From NCBI RefSeq assembly GCF_000174355.1, contig NZ_ACIS01000007.1, positions 229,247 to 293,246 on the forward strand: a stretch of DNA of 64,000 nucleotides, written 5' to 3'. The notes beneath the pieces were generated by a model. It did no database searches. It saw only the letters and a program-made list of their open reading frames with translations, and had not been told where the DNA came from. Each line of letters starts with the position of its first letter. The stretch's first letter is position 1. This stretch comes from Pseudogulbenkiania ferrooxidans 2002 (GTDB taxonomy: Bacteria; Pseudomonadota; Gammaproteobacteria; Burkholderiales; Chromobacteriaceae). This document shows positions 40,067-49,913 of the stretch, one piece after another. A program made the position numbers and the translations under genes.

Positions 40067-41011
40067 ATGTCCATCCTCGTCTGCGGATCGCTCGCCTACG
40101 ATACCCTGCTGACCTTCGAAGACCGTTTCGACCAGCATATCCTGGCAGACCAGCTGCACAAGATCTCCACCACCTTCCGCGTGCCGACGATGCGCCGCGA
40201 GTTCGGCGGCTGCGCCGGCAACATCGCCTACAACCTCGCCTTGCTGGGCGAGCGGCCGCTGGTGATGGCCACGGTGGGCGAGGACTTCGACCCCTACCGC
40301 GAGCATCTGGCGCGCCTCGGCGTGGCGGACCGCCATATCCGCACCGTTCCCGGCCAGTATACCGCGCAATGTTTCATCATCAGCGATAGCGGCGGCAACC
40401 AGCTGATGGCGTTCCATCCCGGCGCGATGGAGCACGCCACCGACAACCACCTGAGCGAGGTCGAGAGCCCGGTGGAACTCGCCATCGTGGCGCCGTCGGG
40501 CTACCTCGGCTGCCTGCAGCACTGCCGCGAGCTGGCCGAGGCCGGCATCCCGTTGGTGTTCGACCCCGGCCAGGAGCTGCCGCTGTTCTCGCGCACCGAG
40601 CTGCGCGCGCTGGTCGAAATGGCCAGCTACGTCACGCTCAACGACTACGAAGCCGAACTGATGCGCGAGCGCGCCGGGCTCACGCTGGACGACATGCGCC
40701 GCCAGGTGCGCGCGCTGATCATCACGCGCGGGGCGCAGGGGGCGGAGATCCACGTCGACGACACGCTGCTCCACATCCCGGCGGTGCCGCTGGACGGCCC
40801 CGCACTCGACCCCTCCGGTTGCGGCGACGCCTTCCGCGCCGGCCTGCTGTACGGCATCCGGCACGGCCTCGACTGGCACCTCACCGGCCGCCTGGCCAAT
40901 CTGCTGGGCGCCATCAAGGTGGTCAGCCGCGGCGCGCAGAACCATGTCTTCGATTGGGCCCAACTGAAAGAGCGCTACCAGGCGGCCTATAACGAAGCAT
41001 GGCCGGACTGA
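40067..41011 (+). CDS. PfkB-family carbohydrate/nucleoside kinase
   Basis: 314 residues. The N-terminal FGGCAGNIAYNLALLGERP and the C-terminal anion-hole motif DPSGCGDAFRAGLLYG are PfkB signatures; the aspartate of SGCGDAF is the catalytic base. Closest by look to adenosine kinase-like sugar kinases found in many Betaproteobacteria next to glutathione synthesis genes. The substrate cannot be assigned from sequence. gshA follows in the same direction after about 90 bases. Confidence 0.85.
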   Translation: MSILVCGSLAYDTLLTFEDRFDQHILADQLHKISTTFRVPTMRREFGGCAGNIAYNLALLGERPLVMATVGEDFDPYREHLARLGVADRHIRTVPGQYTAQCFIISDSGGNQLMAFHPGAMEHATDNHLSEVESPVELAIVAPSGYLGCLQHCRELAEAGIPLVFDPGQELPLFSRTELRALVEMASYVTLNDYEAELMRERAGLTLDDMRRQVRALIITRGAQGAEIHVDDTLLHIPAVPLDGPALDPSGCGDAFRAGLLYGIRHGLDWHLTGRLANLLGAIKVVSRGAQNHVFDWAQLKERYQAAYNEAWPD

Positions 41012-41103
41012 GCCCGCGCCGCTCCGCCACCCAGGGTTGAATAAGGCGCCTGTCATCCCCACCATTGTGCAATTCGACCCAAGATCATCCCAAAGGGGAA
41101 GAC

Positions 41104-42387
41104 ATGACCGTTCCTTACCTGTCCACCGCCCTGAAGGGCCCGTTGCTGGAGCTGGAAAGCCGCATCCTCGGCGCCCAGCCCCATATCGAGCACTGGTTCC
41201 GCAGCCAGTGGCACGCCCACCAGGTGCCGTTCTACGGCTCGGTCGACCTGCGCAACAGCGGCTTCAAGCTGGCCCCGGTGGACATGAACCTGTTCCCCGG
41301 CGGTTTCAACAACCTCAACCCGGAATTCACCCCGCTCGCGGTCCAGGCCGCCACCAGCGCGGTGGAGAAGGTGTGTCCCGAAGCCAAGAACATCCTGCTG
41401 ATCCCGGAGAACCATACCCGCAACACCTTCTATCTGCAGAACGTGGCGGCGCTGGTGCACATCTTCGAGCAGGCCGGCCTCAAGGTACGGTTGGGCTCGC
41501 TCAATCCAGAGATCACCGAGCCGACCGAACTGACCGCCGCCAACGGCGCCACGGTGCGGCTGGAGCCGATCGAGCGCCGCGGCAACCGCCTGGTGTTGGC
41601 CGACGGCTTCAGCCCGTGCGTGGTGCTGCTCAACAACGACCTGTCGGGCGGCGTGCCGGACATCCTGCAGAACCTGGAGCAGACCCTGCTGCCGCCGCTG
41701 CACGCCGGTTGGGCGGTGCGGCGCAAGACACACCATTTCAAGGCCTACGACCAGGTCGCCGACGATTTCGCGCGGCTGATCTCGATCGATCCGTGGCTGA
41801 TCAATCCCTATTTCAACGCCACCAAGGGGCTGGATTTCCAGTCGCGCCAGGGCGAAGAAGCGCTGGCCGACAGCGTCTCCGGCCTGCTCGACAAGATCCG
41901 CATCAAGTACCGCGAGTACGGCATCACCCATGACCCATTCGTGATCGTCAAGGCCGACGCCGGCACCTACGGTATGGGCGTGATGAGCGTGAAGTCGCCG
42001 GACGAGGTGATCGGCCTCAACCGCAAGGCGCGCAACAAGATGGCGGTGGTGAAGGAAGGGCTGGAAGTGTCCGAGGTGATCGTGCAGGAAGGCGTGTACA
42101 CCTTCGAGACGGTCAACGCCGCGGTGGCCGAGCCGGTGGTGTACATGATGGACCGCTTCGTCATCGGCGGCTTCTACCGCGTCCATACCGGGCGCGGCGT
42201 CGACGAGAACCTCAACGCGCCAGGCATGCACTTCGTGCCGCTGTCGTTCGAATCGGCCTGCCTGCCGGACAAGAGCGGCACCCCGGACTGCCCGCCCAAC
42301 CGTTTCTATTCCTACGGCGTGATCGCCCGCCTGGCGCTGTTGGCCGCCTCGCTGGAGCTGGAAGCCACCGACCCCGACAACGCCTGA
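41104..42387 (+). CDS. gshA: Glutamate-cysteine ligase (Acidithiobacillus/beta-proteobacterial type)
   Basis: 427 residues from ATG 41104, preceded by AAAGGGGAAG. It makes gamma-glutamylcysteine, the first step of glutathione synthesis. The sequence does not resemble the enterobacterial enzyme but the distinct ATP-grasp-like family (VPFYGSVDLRNSGFKLAPVD, NLFPGGFNNLNPEF, LIPENHTRNTFYLQNVA, VKADAGTYGMGVMSVKSPDE). gshB follows after 18 bases. Confidence 0.9.
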   Translation: MTVPYLSTALKGPLLELESRILGAQPHIEHWFRSQWHAHQVPFYGSVDLRNSGFKLAPVDMNLFPGGFNNLNPEFTPLAVQAATSAVEKVCPEAKNILLIPENHTRNTFYLQNVAALVHIFEQAGLKVRLGSLNPEITEPTELTAANGATVRLEPIERRGNRLVLADGFSPCVVLLNNDLSGGVPDILQNLEQTLLPPLHAGWAVRRKTHHFKAYDQVADDFARLISIDPWLINPYFNATKGLDFQSRQGEEALADSVSGLLDKIRIKYREYGITHDPFVIVKADAGTYGMGVMSVKSPDEVIGLNRKARNKMAVVKEGLEVSEVIVQEGVYTFETVNAAVAEPVVYMMDRFVIGGFYRVHTGRGVDENLNAPGMHFVPLSFESACLPDKSGTPDCPPNRFYSYGVIARLALLAASLELEATDPDNA

Positions 42388-42405
42388 GCGCACTGGATCC
42401 CGCCT

Positions 42406-43350
42406 ATGAAAATCCTGTTCATCGCCGACCCGCTGGACCACTTCAAGATCTACAAGGACACCACCTTCGCCATGATGGAGGAGGCGGCGCGACGCGGCCA
42501 TGCCCTGGCGGTGGCCGAAGCGCGTCAGCTGTCGGTGGAAGGCGGACGGCTGCTGGTGGACGCGCGCGACCTGACCCTGACCGGCGACAAGCACGACTGG
42601 TTCCGCCTCGCCGAGGTGCAGCGCCAGCCGCTCACCGCGTTCAGCGCGGCGATCATGCGCAAGGACCCGCCGTTCGACATGGAGTACCTGTACGCCTCGC
42701 AGCTGTTCACGTTGGCCGAAGCCCAGGGCGTCAAGGTGTTCAGCAGCGGCCAGGCGCTCAGGGACTACAACGAGAAGCTGGCGATCCTGAATTTCCCCGA
42801 CTGCATCGCGCCGACCCTGATCTCCGGCGAGTCGGCCCGCCTGCGCGCCTTCGTGCGCCAGCACCAGGACGTCATCCTCAAGCCGCTCGACAGCATGGGC
42901 GGCGACAGCATCTTCCGGGTCACCCCGGACGACCCCAACCTGTCGGTGATCCTGGAAACCATCACCCAGCGCGAGACCCGCACCGTGATGGCGCAGCGCT
43001 TCATCCCGGAAATCCGCGACGGCGACAAGCGCATCCTGGTGATCGACGGCGTGCCGGTGGACTACTGCCTGGCGCGCATCCCGATGGCCGGCGAGACGCG
43101 CGGCAACCTCGCCGCCGGCGGCCGCGGCGAGGCGCGCCCACTCACCGCGCGCGACCGCGAGATCGTGGCGGCGGTGGGGCCGGAACTGCAGCGGCGCGGC
43201 ATCCTGTTCGCCGGTCTCGACGTCATCGGCGACTACCTCACCGAAGTCAACGTCACCAGTCCCACCTGCTTCCGCGAGATCATGGATCAGACCGGCATCA
43301 ACGTCGCCGGGCTGTACATCGATGCGCTGGAGCGGCGGTGCGCGCACTGA
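42406..43350 (+). CDS. gshB: Glutathione synthetase
   Basis: 314 residues, ATP-grasp enzyme that adds glycine to gamma-glutamylcysteine. It opens with [20 protein letters not shown] and has [54 protein letters not shown] and [20 protein letters not shown], all standard for GshB. Its 3' end overlaps apbE by 13 bases, and a TTGGCCGAA word straddles the junction. Confidence 0.96.
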   Translation: MKILFIADPLDHFKIYKDTTFAMMEEAARRGHALAVAEARQLSVEGGRLLVDARDLTLTGDKHDWFRLAEVQRQPLTAFSAAIMRKDPPFDMEYLYASQLFTLAEAQGVKVFSSGQALRDYNEKLAILNFPDCIAPTLISGESARLRAFVRQHQDVILKPLDSMGGDSIFRVTPDDPNLSVILETITQRETRTVMAQRFIPEIRDGDKRILVIDGVPVDYCLARIPMAGETRGNLAAGGRGEARPLTARDREIVAAVGPELQRRGILFAGLDVIGDYLTEVNVTSPTCFREIMDQTGINVAGLYIDALERRCAH

Positions 43351-44405
43351 TCTCGTGGCTTCGGCCAACCTGTCTGGCCCTGTGTCTGCTGATCGGGCTC
43401 GCGGCGTGCAGCCGCGAGCCCGAACCGTTCCGCCAGGAAAGCTACGTGTTCGGCACGCGCGTCGAGGTCACCGTGCTGGGCGAGCCGGAGGTCCGCGCCC
43501 AGGCCGCGGTGGCGCAGGCCATGGCCGAACTCGACCGCCTGCACCTGCGCCTGCACGCCTGGAAGGGCAACGGCGAGCTGGTCGCCATCAACCGCGCCCT
43601 GGCGCGCGGCGAATCGGCGCCGCTGGCGCCCGATCTGGCCGAGCTACTGCGCGCCGCGCAGCGCGACGAGGCGCTCTCCGACGGCCTGTTCACGCCGGCG
43701 CTGGGCGGGCTGGTGGCGCTGTGGGGCTTTCACGCCGACAGCTTCGCCCCGGTCACGCCCGACCCGGCGGCGCTCCGGCAACTGGTCGAGGCCCGCCCGC
43801 GTATGGCCGACCTGAGCCTCGCCGACGGCCGCATCGCCAGCCGCAACCCGGCGGTGCAGCTTGATCTGGGCGGCATCGCCAAGGGCTGGGCGCTCGACCG
43901 GGTGCGCAACCAGCTCAAGGCCGCCGGTGTCCGTGCCGCGCTGATCAACATCGGTGGCAACGTCATCGCGCTGGGCAAAAAGCCGGACGGCACGCCGTGG
44001 AAGGTCGGCATCCAGCACCCGCGCCGCAACGAGGCGATGGCAGTGGTGGAGCTGGCCGACGGCGAGGCGGTGGGCACCTCGGGCGATTACCAGCGCTACT
44101 TCGAGCTGAACGGACGGCGCCACTGCCACCTGATCGACCCGCGCGACGGCAGCAGCGACTGCCGCGCCCAGGCCGCCACCGTGGTGGTGGCGCCGGCCGC
44201 CGACGCCGGGCTGCGCTCCGATGTCGCCACCAAGCCGATTTATCTTGCCGACACCGCGCGCGCTTCTTACTATGCCAGCCGCTTCGGCATCCGCGACGTG
44301 CTGCTGGTCGACGGCCACGGCGAGGTCTGGCTGTCGCGCTCGATGCAGGCACGCCTGCACTGGCTGGGCGAAGCGCCACGTATCCATCTTCTGGGAGCCG
44401 CATGA
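43338..44405 (+). CDS. apbE: FAD:protein FMN transferase (ApbE), lipoprotein
   Basis: 355 residues. A lipoprotein signal ([18 protein letters not shown]; lipobox LAAC) places it on the periplasmic face of the membrane. ApbE attaches FMN to threonine in target proteins such as Nqr/Rnf subunits. Family segments are [46 protein letters not shown] and [13 protein letters not shown]. The start GTG/ATG region overlaps gshB and dgkA overlaps its stop as ATGA. Confidence 0.94.
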   Translation: MRALISWLRPTCLALCLLIGLAACSREPEPFRQESYVFGTRVEVTVLGEPEVRAQAAVAQAMAELDRLHLRLHAWKGNGELVAINRALARGESAPLAPDLAELLRAAQRDEALSDGLFTPALGGLVALWGFHADSFAPVTPDPAALRQLVEARPRMADLSLADGRIASRNPAVQLDLGGIAKGWALDRVRNQLKAAGVRAALINIGGNVIALGKKPDGTPWKVGIQHPRRNEAMAVVELADGEAVGTSGDYQRYFELNGRRHCHLIDPRDGSSDCRAQAATVVVAPAADAGLRSDVATKPIYLADTARASYYASRFGIRDVLLVDGHGEVWLSRSMQARLHWLGEAPRIHLLGAA

Positions 44406-44779
44406 AACTGCAGGAAAGCCCGTTCAAGGGCAAGACCGGGATCACCCGGCTGATCAACGCCTTCGGGTACTCGCTGGACGGTCTCAAGGCCGCCTTCCGC
44501 CACGAGGACGCGTTTCGCATGCTGCTGCTGCTGGCCGTGATCCTGATCCCGCTGGCCTTCGTCATCCACGCCAGCGCGCTCGAGCGCGCCCTGCTGGTGG
44601 CGAGCTCGCTCGCCACGCTGATCATCGAGCTGCTCAATTCGGCGGTGGAGGCGGCGGTCGACCACACTTCGCTGGAGCGCCATCCGCTCGCCAAGCGCGC
44701 CAAGGACATGGGCAGCGCGGCGCAGCTGATCGGTCTGGTCAACCTGGCCGTGGTGTGGGGGCTGGTGCTGTTCGGCTGA
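44402..44779 (+). CDS. dgkA: Diacylglycerol kinase
   Basis: 125 residues, three transmembrane helices. It phosphorylates diacylglycerol in the inner membrane for phospholipid recycling. Signatures are GITRLINAFGYSLDGLKAAF, the helix LLLAVILIPLAFVIHASALE and LIIELLNSAVEAAVDHTS, which contains the conserved ELLNSAVEA catalytic stretch. It overlaps apbE as ATGA and ends an operon that may start at the PfkB kinase or gshA. A TTGGCCGAA word and a terminator follow directly. Confidence 0.96.
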   Translation: MKLQESPFKGKTGITRLINAFGYSLDGLKAAFRHEDAFRMLLLLAVILIPLAFVIHASALERALLVASSLATLIIELLNSAVEAAVDHTSLERHPLAKRAKDMGSAAQLIGLVNLAVVWGLVLFG

Positions 44780-44802
44780 CAAGGTTGGCCGAAGCACGGG
44801 AC

Positions 44803-44839
44803 AAAACGGCAGCATGCCTGATGGCGCGCTGCCGTTTTT
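44803..44839. terminator. Terminator after dgkA
   Basis: AACGGCAGC (44805-44813) pairs with GCTGCCGTT (44828-44836), followed by TTTTT and preceded by AAAA, so it can act in both directions. The loop is 14 bases. Confidence 0.8.
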
Positions 44840-44860
44840 GCATTGGGCGGGACGGGAGCC

Positions 44861-45020
44861 TGTTTCAGTAGGAGAGCAAGCCAAAGCAGGTTGAGTGCCG
44901 CCAACGCACAGGAACCGGAATGTACACGGAGCACATGAGGATCATGGCTGAGCGAATCAGAGATTCGCACGCTCAGAGCATTGCCGGTGCTCAAGATGCA
45001 AAGGCGCAGCCGCCTAATGA
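44861..45020 (-). repeat. Hairpin element copy E
   Basis: Same family as copy D in the opposite orientation: TGTTTCAGTAGGAGAGCAAG on the left and AGGCGCAGCCGCCTAATG on the right. It carries an extra hairpin module (GAGCGAATC/GATTCGCACGCTC) that also appears, enlarged, inside TIR copy C. Outer stem arms (TTGAGCACCGGCA with TGGCGGCACTCAA) differ from those of copy D but still pair. Confidence 0.75.
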
Positions 45021-45029
45021 ATCAGGCTA

Positions 45030-45410
45030 TCAGTCGTCGAGGCGGCGGTACAGGTAGCCCGGCGTCACCCGGATCATGCCCGGGCCTTCCTTGACCTCGC
45101 CCTGCTTGCCGACCAGCAGCCAGCGCGAGTCGCGCGCGATCAGGTAGCGGTACACCGGCTGGCCGGCGCAGTAGAACAGCAGCTCGCGGCCACGGAAGGC
45201 ATCCAGCGGCAGCAGCGGGCGTTCGTGCTGCATCAGGAACATCGCCAGCGCGTGGCTGTCGAGCGCCGCCAGCTGCTCGCGGTCCGCCACCATCATGCCG
45301 CAGAACGTGACGAGCAAGGAGACGGCCAGCAGCGGCCAGGTCGTGGAGGCGAAAGCCAGCAAGGTCAGCACGGCGCTGCCGGTGAAGTAGAAGCTGCTGT
45401 CGGCTTTCAT
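45030..45410 (-). CDS. Hypothetical membrane protein
   Basis: 126 residues from ATG 45410 with a weak GGGCGGA upstream. Two close hydrophobic segments (FTGSAVLTLLAFASTTWPLL and AVSLLVTFCGMMVADREQ) are followed by a soluble tail (FRGRELLFYCAGQPVYRYLI, LLVGKQGEVKEGPGMIRVTP). The tail looks like a compact beta-rich domain. I do not recognise the family. It is flanked by element E downstream and a gene-poor gap upstream. Confidence 0.6.
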   Translation of the reverse strand: MKADSSFYFTGSAVLTLLAFASTTWPLLAVSLLVTFCGMMVADREQLAALDSHALAMFLMQHERPLLPLDAFRGRELLFYCAGQPVYRYLIARDSRWLLVGKQGEVKEGPGMIRVTPGYLYRRLDD

Positions 45411-45823
45411 GATCCGCCCTTTACCTCCAGCCCGCCTTGCAGGCACTGCGGCACAACACCCACCCCGGACAAACCGGGGAACGGGTACCCCGCCCTGTCT
45501 GCGCCGTGCCCGAAGCGTCGCCAGCGCCGCCGCAACCGCATTCCAGGGCGGCTTGCGGACATCTGCTCGAGGCGCTGCGGCTGTCAGTTGGAATGCGCGC
45601 GGCGTTCTGGCCCAATGGAAACGCCGCCTGGGGGCAGGCGGCGTTTTGCCCCGGAGGGCATTCCGGTCCGTCGCAGGTACCGTACTCGCCAGAACGAATC
45701 TGGCCGTGAAATCGGGCTGACTTCGCCCTTGACTCGAAGTATAAGCATTGCGCCGGGAAATGCTGAATAAAAGCCGGTGCTAGGTTATGACGAACGGGCG
45801 ATATCGCGGGCCGACCGGGAATG
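45411..45823. other. Gene-poor gap with a symmetrical hairpin
   Basis: About 410 bases between the hypothetical membrane protein and the topA terminator. AAACGCCGCCTG (45619-45630) and CAGGCGGCGTTT (45635-45646) form a perfect 12-bp stem with a GGGG loop. On the minus strand a TATACT box occurs near 45738-45743, so a short minus-strand transcript is conceivable. Reading frames here look like GC-rich noise; no known RNA family was recognised. Confidence 0.4.
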
Positions 45824-45846
45824 AAAAACGCCACCTGGCGGTGGCG
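45824..45846 (-). terminator. Terminator of topA
   Basis: CGCCACC-TGGC-GGTGGCG hairpin; on the minus strand it is followed by TTTTT, 20 to 45 bases after the topA stop. Confidence 0.85.
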
Positions 45847-45869
45847 TCGGGGGTGAGGGCGGATGCGGC

Positions 45870-48161
45870 TCAGGCTTCCTTGGCTTCCGGCGGGGCGATC
45901 ACCTCGCTGTAGCCACACTCCTTCTGCGGGCAGACCTTCTCGGTGCCGCGCCGCTTGGTGGTCTTGATGGTCAGGATCGGCCAGTGGCACTTCGGGCAGG
46001 GCTCGGCCACCGGCGGGTTCCAGGTGGCGTACTTGCACTTGGGATAGGTATTGCAGCTGTAGAACAGCTTGCCGTAGCGGCTCTTGCGCTCGATCAGGCT
46101 GCCCGTCTTGCATTCCGGGCAGGTCACGCCGGTGTCGCGCGGCTTCTCCAGCGGTTCGATGTGCTTGCATTTGGGGTAGTTGGCACAGCCGATGAACTTG
46201 CCGTAGCGGCCCTTCTTGATGTGCAGCGCGCCGCCGCATTCCGGGCAGGTGCGCCCCTCGATCACCGTCGGCTCTTCCGCCGCCGCCGCCGCGCTCTCGG
46301 CGGTCTCGCCGATGTCGCGGGTGTAGTCGCACTCGGGGTAGCCGGTGCAGGCGATGAAGCGGCCGCGCTTGCCGAACTTGATCTGCAGCGGCTTGCTGCA
46401 CTTCGGGCAGGCCTCGTCCAGGCTCTCGGTGGTGACCTCGGCGCGCGACAGGCTTTCCTTCTCGCTCAGCTGCTTGGCCAGCCCCTTCCAGAACGTCTCC
46501 ATCACCGGCACCCACTCGCGCCGGCCGTTGGCGATCTCGTCGAGCTGGTCTTCCAGCTTGGCGGTGAAGTTGTAGTCGACGTACTGGCCGAAGTGCTCGG
46601 TGAGGAACTTGTTGACGATCTCTCCGGTGTCGGTCGGCAGGAAGCGCTTCTTGTCCAGCACCACGTACTCGCGGTCCTTCAGCGTCGAGATGATGCTGGC
46701 GTAGGTGGACGGGCGGCCGATGCCGAATTCTTCCAGCGCCTTGACCAGGCTGGCCTCGGAGAAGCGCGGCGGCGGCTGGGTGAAGTGCTGTTCGCCGTAG
46801 AGCTTGTCCACCGGCAGCACGTCGCCCACCTCCAGCACCGGCAGCTTGGCGTTGTCCTCGTCCTCGGCGTCGTCGACGTCTTCCTCGTACACCGCGAGGA
46901 AGCCGGCGAAGGTCTGCACCTGGCCGGTGGCGCGGAACACGCCCTCGCCGACGGTGATGTCGACGCTGGTGGTGTCGAACTTGGCCGGCGCCATCTGGCA
47001 GGCCAGGGTGCGCTTCCAGATCATCTCGTAGAGCTTGAACTGGTCGGTGGTCAAGAACGGCTTCATCGCCGCCGGGGTGCGCTCGATCGAGGTCGGGCGG
47101 ATCGCCTCGTGGGCTTCCTGGGCGTTCTTCGACTTGTTCTTGAAGGTGACAGGGGCCTTGGGCAGGAAGGCCGGCTCGAACTGGCTCTCGATGTAGCCGC
47201 GGATTTCGGTCAGGGCCTCGTTCGACAGTACCACGGCGTCGGTACGCATGTAGGTGATCAGACCGACCGTGCCCTGGCCGATGTCGACGCCCTCGTACAG
47301 CTGCTGCGCCGTGCGCATGGTGCGGTCGGTGGTCATGCCGAGCTTGCGCACCGCCTCCTGCTGCAGCGTCGAGGTGGTGAACGGCGCGGCCGGGTTGCGG
47401 GTTTTCTTCTTCTTGTCGACGTTGCTGACGGTCGCCGGCTGCTCGGCCAGCCGCGCCAGGGTGTCGGCCTGGATCGCCTCGCTCGGGATGTCGAACTGGT
47501 CGAGCTTGTTGCCGCCGAGCTCGAACAGCTTGGCGCCGAACTTCTGCCGGCCCTTGTGGCTGTCGAGGTGGATCGACCAGTATTCCTGCTCGGTGAAGGC
47601 GCGGATCTCGTTCTCGCGCTCGCAGATCAGGCGCAGCGCCGGGCTCTGCACGCGGCCGGCGGACAGCCCGCGGCGGATCTTCTTCCACAGCATCGGCGAC
47701 AGGTTGAAGCCGACCAGGTAGTCGAGCGCGCGGCGCGCCTGCTGCGCGTCGACCAGCTCCTGCGAGATGTCGCGCGGGTTGGCGATGGCGTCGAGCACCG
47801 CGTTCTTGGTGATCTCGTGGAACACCACGCGCTGCGCGGTCTTGCCCTTCAGCAGCTTCTTGTTGTTGAGGATCTGCACCAGGTGCCAGGAAATGGCCTC
47901 GCCTTCGCGGTCCGGGTCAGTTGCCAGATAGATGTGATCGGCCTCGGCCACCGCCTGGGTGATGGCGTCCACGTGCTTGGCGTTGCGCGGGATCAGCTGG
48001 TACTTCATGGCGAAGTTCTTGTCCGGGTCGACCGCGCCGCTTTTCGGCACCAGGTCGCGGACGTGGCCGTAGGAGGCGAGGACTTCGAAGTCCTGACCCA
48101 GGTATTTTTTCAGCGTTTTGGCCTTGGACGGCGACTCAACGATCAATAGGCTCGAGGGCAT
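45870..48161 (-). CDS. topA: DNA topoisomerase I
   Basis: 763 residues, type IA topoisomerase relaxing negative supercoils. The Toprim domain opens LLIVESPSKAKTLKKYLG and has IYLATDPDREGEAISWHL; LVGFNLSPMLWKKIRRGLSA and the active-site tyrosine segment GLITYMRTDAVVLSNEA follow. The C terminus holds four four-cysteine zinc modules (ACPKCSKPLQ..., TCPECGGALH..., TCPECKTGSL..., PCPKCHWPIL...). It stands alone with its own terminator and lies downstream of smg in the same direction. Confidence 0.98.
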   Translation of the reverse strand: MPSSLLIVESPSKAKTLKKYLGQDFEVLASYGHVRDLVPKSGAVDPDKNFAMKYQLIPRNAKHVDAITQAVAEADHIYLATDPDREGEAISWHLVQILNNKKLLKGKTAQRVVFHEITKNAVLDAIANPRDISQELVDAQQARRALDYLVGFNLSPMLWKKIRRGLSAGRVQSPALRLICERENEIRAFTEQEYWSIHLDSHKGRQKFGAKLFELGGNKLDQFDIPSEAIQADTLARLAEQPATVSNVDKKKKTRNPAAPFTTSTLQQEAVRKLGMTTDRTMRTAQQLYEGVDIGQGTVGLITYMRTDAVVLSNEALTEIRGYIESQFEPAFLPKAPVTFKNKSKNAQEAHEAIRPTSIERTPAAMKPFLTTDQFKLYEMIWKRTLACQMAPAKFDTTSVDITVGEGVFRATGQVQTFAGFLAVYEEDVDDAEDEDNAKLPVLEVGDVLPVDKLYGEQHFTQPPPRFSEASLVKALEEFGIGRPSTYASIISTLKDREYVVLDKKRFLPTDTGEIVNKFLTEHFGQYVDYNFTAKLEDQLDEIANGRREWVPVMETFWKGLAKQLSEKESLSRAEVTTESLDEACPKCSKPLQIKFGKRGRFIACTGYPECDYTRDIGETAESAAAAAEEPTVIEGRTCPECGGALHIKKGRYGKFIGCANYPKCKHIEPLEKPRDTGVTCPECKTGSLIERKSRYGKLFYSCNTYPKCKYATWNPPVAEPCPKCHWPILTIKTTKRRGTEKVCPQKECGYSEVIAPPEAKEA

Positions 48162-48215
48162 GTTTTGTTCAATCGTGAACCCGGCAGTCCCGGGCTGACA
48201 TCTTGTGTATCTATC

Positions 48216-48250
48216 AAATAAAACAAGAGCGCAAGGGGGCGCTCTTGTCG
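48216..48250 (-). terminator. Terminator of smg
   Basis: ACAAGAGCGC pairs with GCGCTCTTGT around a CCCCCTT-type loop; on the minus strand TTTTATTT follows. It separates smg from topA. Confidence 0.88.
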
Positions 48251-48311
48251 GACGTGTCGTTAAGGCGTCGGAAGGGCGCGATGGTAAGCCTGTCGCAACG
48301 CCGTGACAAGC

Positions 48312-48770
48312 TCATTGCATGGTCGGTTCGCCGTTCACCACGTCGAGCAGCTCTTCGCCGAGCAGGATCGGCAGCTCGGCCTTCTGCACCCACAGCACCA
48401 GCAAGGTGACCAGTTTGGCCGAGGCGACGTTGACCTCGTCGTCGGGCATCGCCAGCAGGCGGTCGATCACCATCTCGCGCTGCGCCGGGGAGAGGGCGCC
48501 GTGGTGCTCGAGGAACTGCAGCAGGCCGCGCACTTCGGTCGGCAGGCGTTTCTGTTCGCTGTCGCTGTAGACGCGCAGGCCGTAGGACTCGTCCATCGCG
48601 GCGAAGGCACCCTCGTTGATGTTGCAGAGGATGTCGAGCCAGTCGAGGGCGTCGTTGATGTCGGCGTCCTCGAAGCCGGCGGCGGCGAGCGTGCGCATCA
48701 CGCCTTCGCGGTCGTTGCAGGCTTCGGGGTCCTGGTATTCTTCAAACAGATAGGCAAGAACGTCAAACAT
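48312..48770 (-). CDS. smg: Smg family protein (DUF494)
   Basis: 152 residues. The start MFDVLAYLFEEYQDPEACND and the end LVTLLVLWVQKAELPILLGE are typical of Smg. The acidic, helical protein has no defined biochemical function; it is conserved next to dprA and topA in Beta- and Gammaproteobacteria, as here. It lies 42 bases downstream of dprA in the same direction. Confidence 0.93.
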   Translation of the reverse strand: MFDVLAYLFEEYQDPEACNDREGVMRTLAAAGFEDADINDALDWLDILCNINEGAFAAMDESYGLRVYSDSEQKRLPTEVRGLLQFLEHHGALSPAQREMVIDRLLAMPDDEVNVASAKLVTLLVLWVQKAELPILLGEELLDVVNGEPTMQ

Positions 48771-48812
48771 GGTGCAGAGACTTTTAAGGATGCTGGCAGG
48801 GCGCGTCCCGCT

Positions 48813-49913
48813 TCAGGACAGGCGCTGGAAACGACCGCCCGGCAGGCTTGCCACCCGGCCTTCCAGTTCCAGCTCGAGAAGCATCGCGTAAACCTCCCCC
48901 GCCGTCAACTCGAGCCGCGCCGCCAGGCTGTCGACGTCGACCGGATCGTAGCCCAGCTGGACCAGCAGCGGCGTCTCTGCCTCCGCCGTTGCCGTGCCGT
49001 CCGCCACGGCCGCGTTGGCTCTGGCCGCCCCTGGTGCGTCGGGGGCGGGGCGGCCGATTTCGTCCAGCACGTCGTCCACCGTTTCCACCAACTTGGCGCC
49101 GTCCTTGATCAGGCGGTGGCAGCCGCGCGCCTGTGGGTTGTGGATCGAGCCGGGAATCGCCAGCACCTCGCGCCCGACCTCGGCGGCGAGGCGCGCGGTG
49201 ATCAGCGAGCCGGAGTTGACGTTGGCCTCGACTACCAGGCAGCCGCGGCTGAGCCCGGCGATGATGCGGTTGCGGCGCGGGAAGTTGTGCGCCAGCGGTG
49301 CCGTCCCGAGCGGGAATTCCGACAGGATCAGGCCGTCTTCGGCCAACTGGTGGGCGAGCTGGCGATGGCTGGCCGGGTAGACCCGGTCGATGCCGGTGCC
49401 GATCACCGCGATGGTCGATGCCGCCGTGCCCAGCGCGCCACGGTGGGCGGCGCCGTCGATGCCGCTGGCGAGCCCGCTGACGATGGTGTAGCCGGCCTGT
49501 GCCAGGCCGTGCGCGAACTCCTCGGCGGTCTGCCGGCCCTGCGGTGTGGCGTGGCGGCTGCCGACCATGGCCAGCATCGGGCGCACCAGCAATTCGCGCC
49601 GGCCCCGGCCGAACAGCAGCGGCGGGGCGTGGCCGGCCTCGGCCAGCGCGGTGGGGTAGTCGTGATCGGCCAGGGTCAGCAGGAAACAGCCCGGCGCGTC
49701 GGCCCAGGCCAGCGCCGCCTCCACCTCGGCGGTCGCCACGCGTCCCGCCAGGGCGCGCGCCGCCTCGTCGCCGAGGCAACGCTGCAGCTGCGAAAGGTTG
49801 GCCGAAGCCGCGGCGGCGGCGCTGCCGAAGGTGTCGATCAGGCGCAGCACGCCGACCGGGCCGATGCCCGGCGTCAGCGCCAGCAGCGCCCAGTCGGCGC
49901 GCTCGCTGCTCAT
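48813..49913 (-). CDS. dprA: DNA processing protein DprA
   Basis: 366 residues. DprA binds incoming single-stranded DNA and loads RecA during natural transformation. The Rossmann core has LAMVGSRHATPQGRQTAEEF, SGLASGIDGAAHRGAL, VIGTGIDRVYPASHRQLA and RNRIIAGLSRGCLVVEA with SLITARLAAEVGREVLAIPG; the C-terminal winged helix starts near TPLLVQLGYDPVDVDSLAAR. Its start overlaps the LysM gene stop as ATGA. The coding sequence contains two TTGGCCGAA words (49338 and 49798), notable given the protein's role in DNA uptake. Confidence 0.96.
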   Translation of the reverse strand: MSSERADWALLALTPGIGPVGVLRLIDTFGSAAAAASANLSQLQRCLGDEAARALAGRVATAEVEAALAWADAPGCFLLTLADHDYPTALAEAGHAPPLLFGRGRRELLVRPMLAMVGSRHATPQGRQTAEEFAHGLAQAGYTIVSGLASGIDGAAHRGALGTAASTIAVIGTGIDRVYPASHRQLAHQLAEDGLILSEFPLGTAPLAHNFPRRNRIIAGLSRGCLVVEANVNSGSLITARLAAEVGREVLAIPGSIHNPQARGCHRLIKDGAKLVETVDDVLDEIGRPAPDAPGAARANAAVADGTATAEAETPLLVQLGYDPVDVDSLAARLELTAGEVYAMLLELELEGRVASLPGGRFQRLS

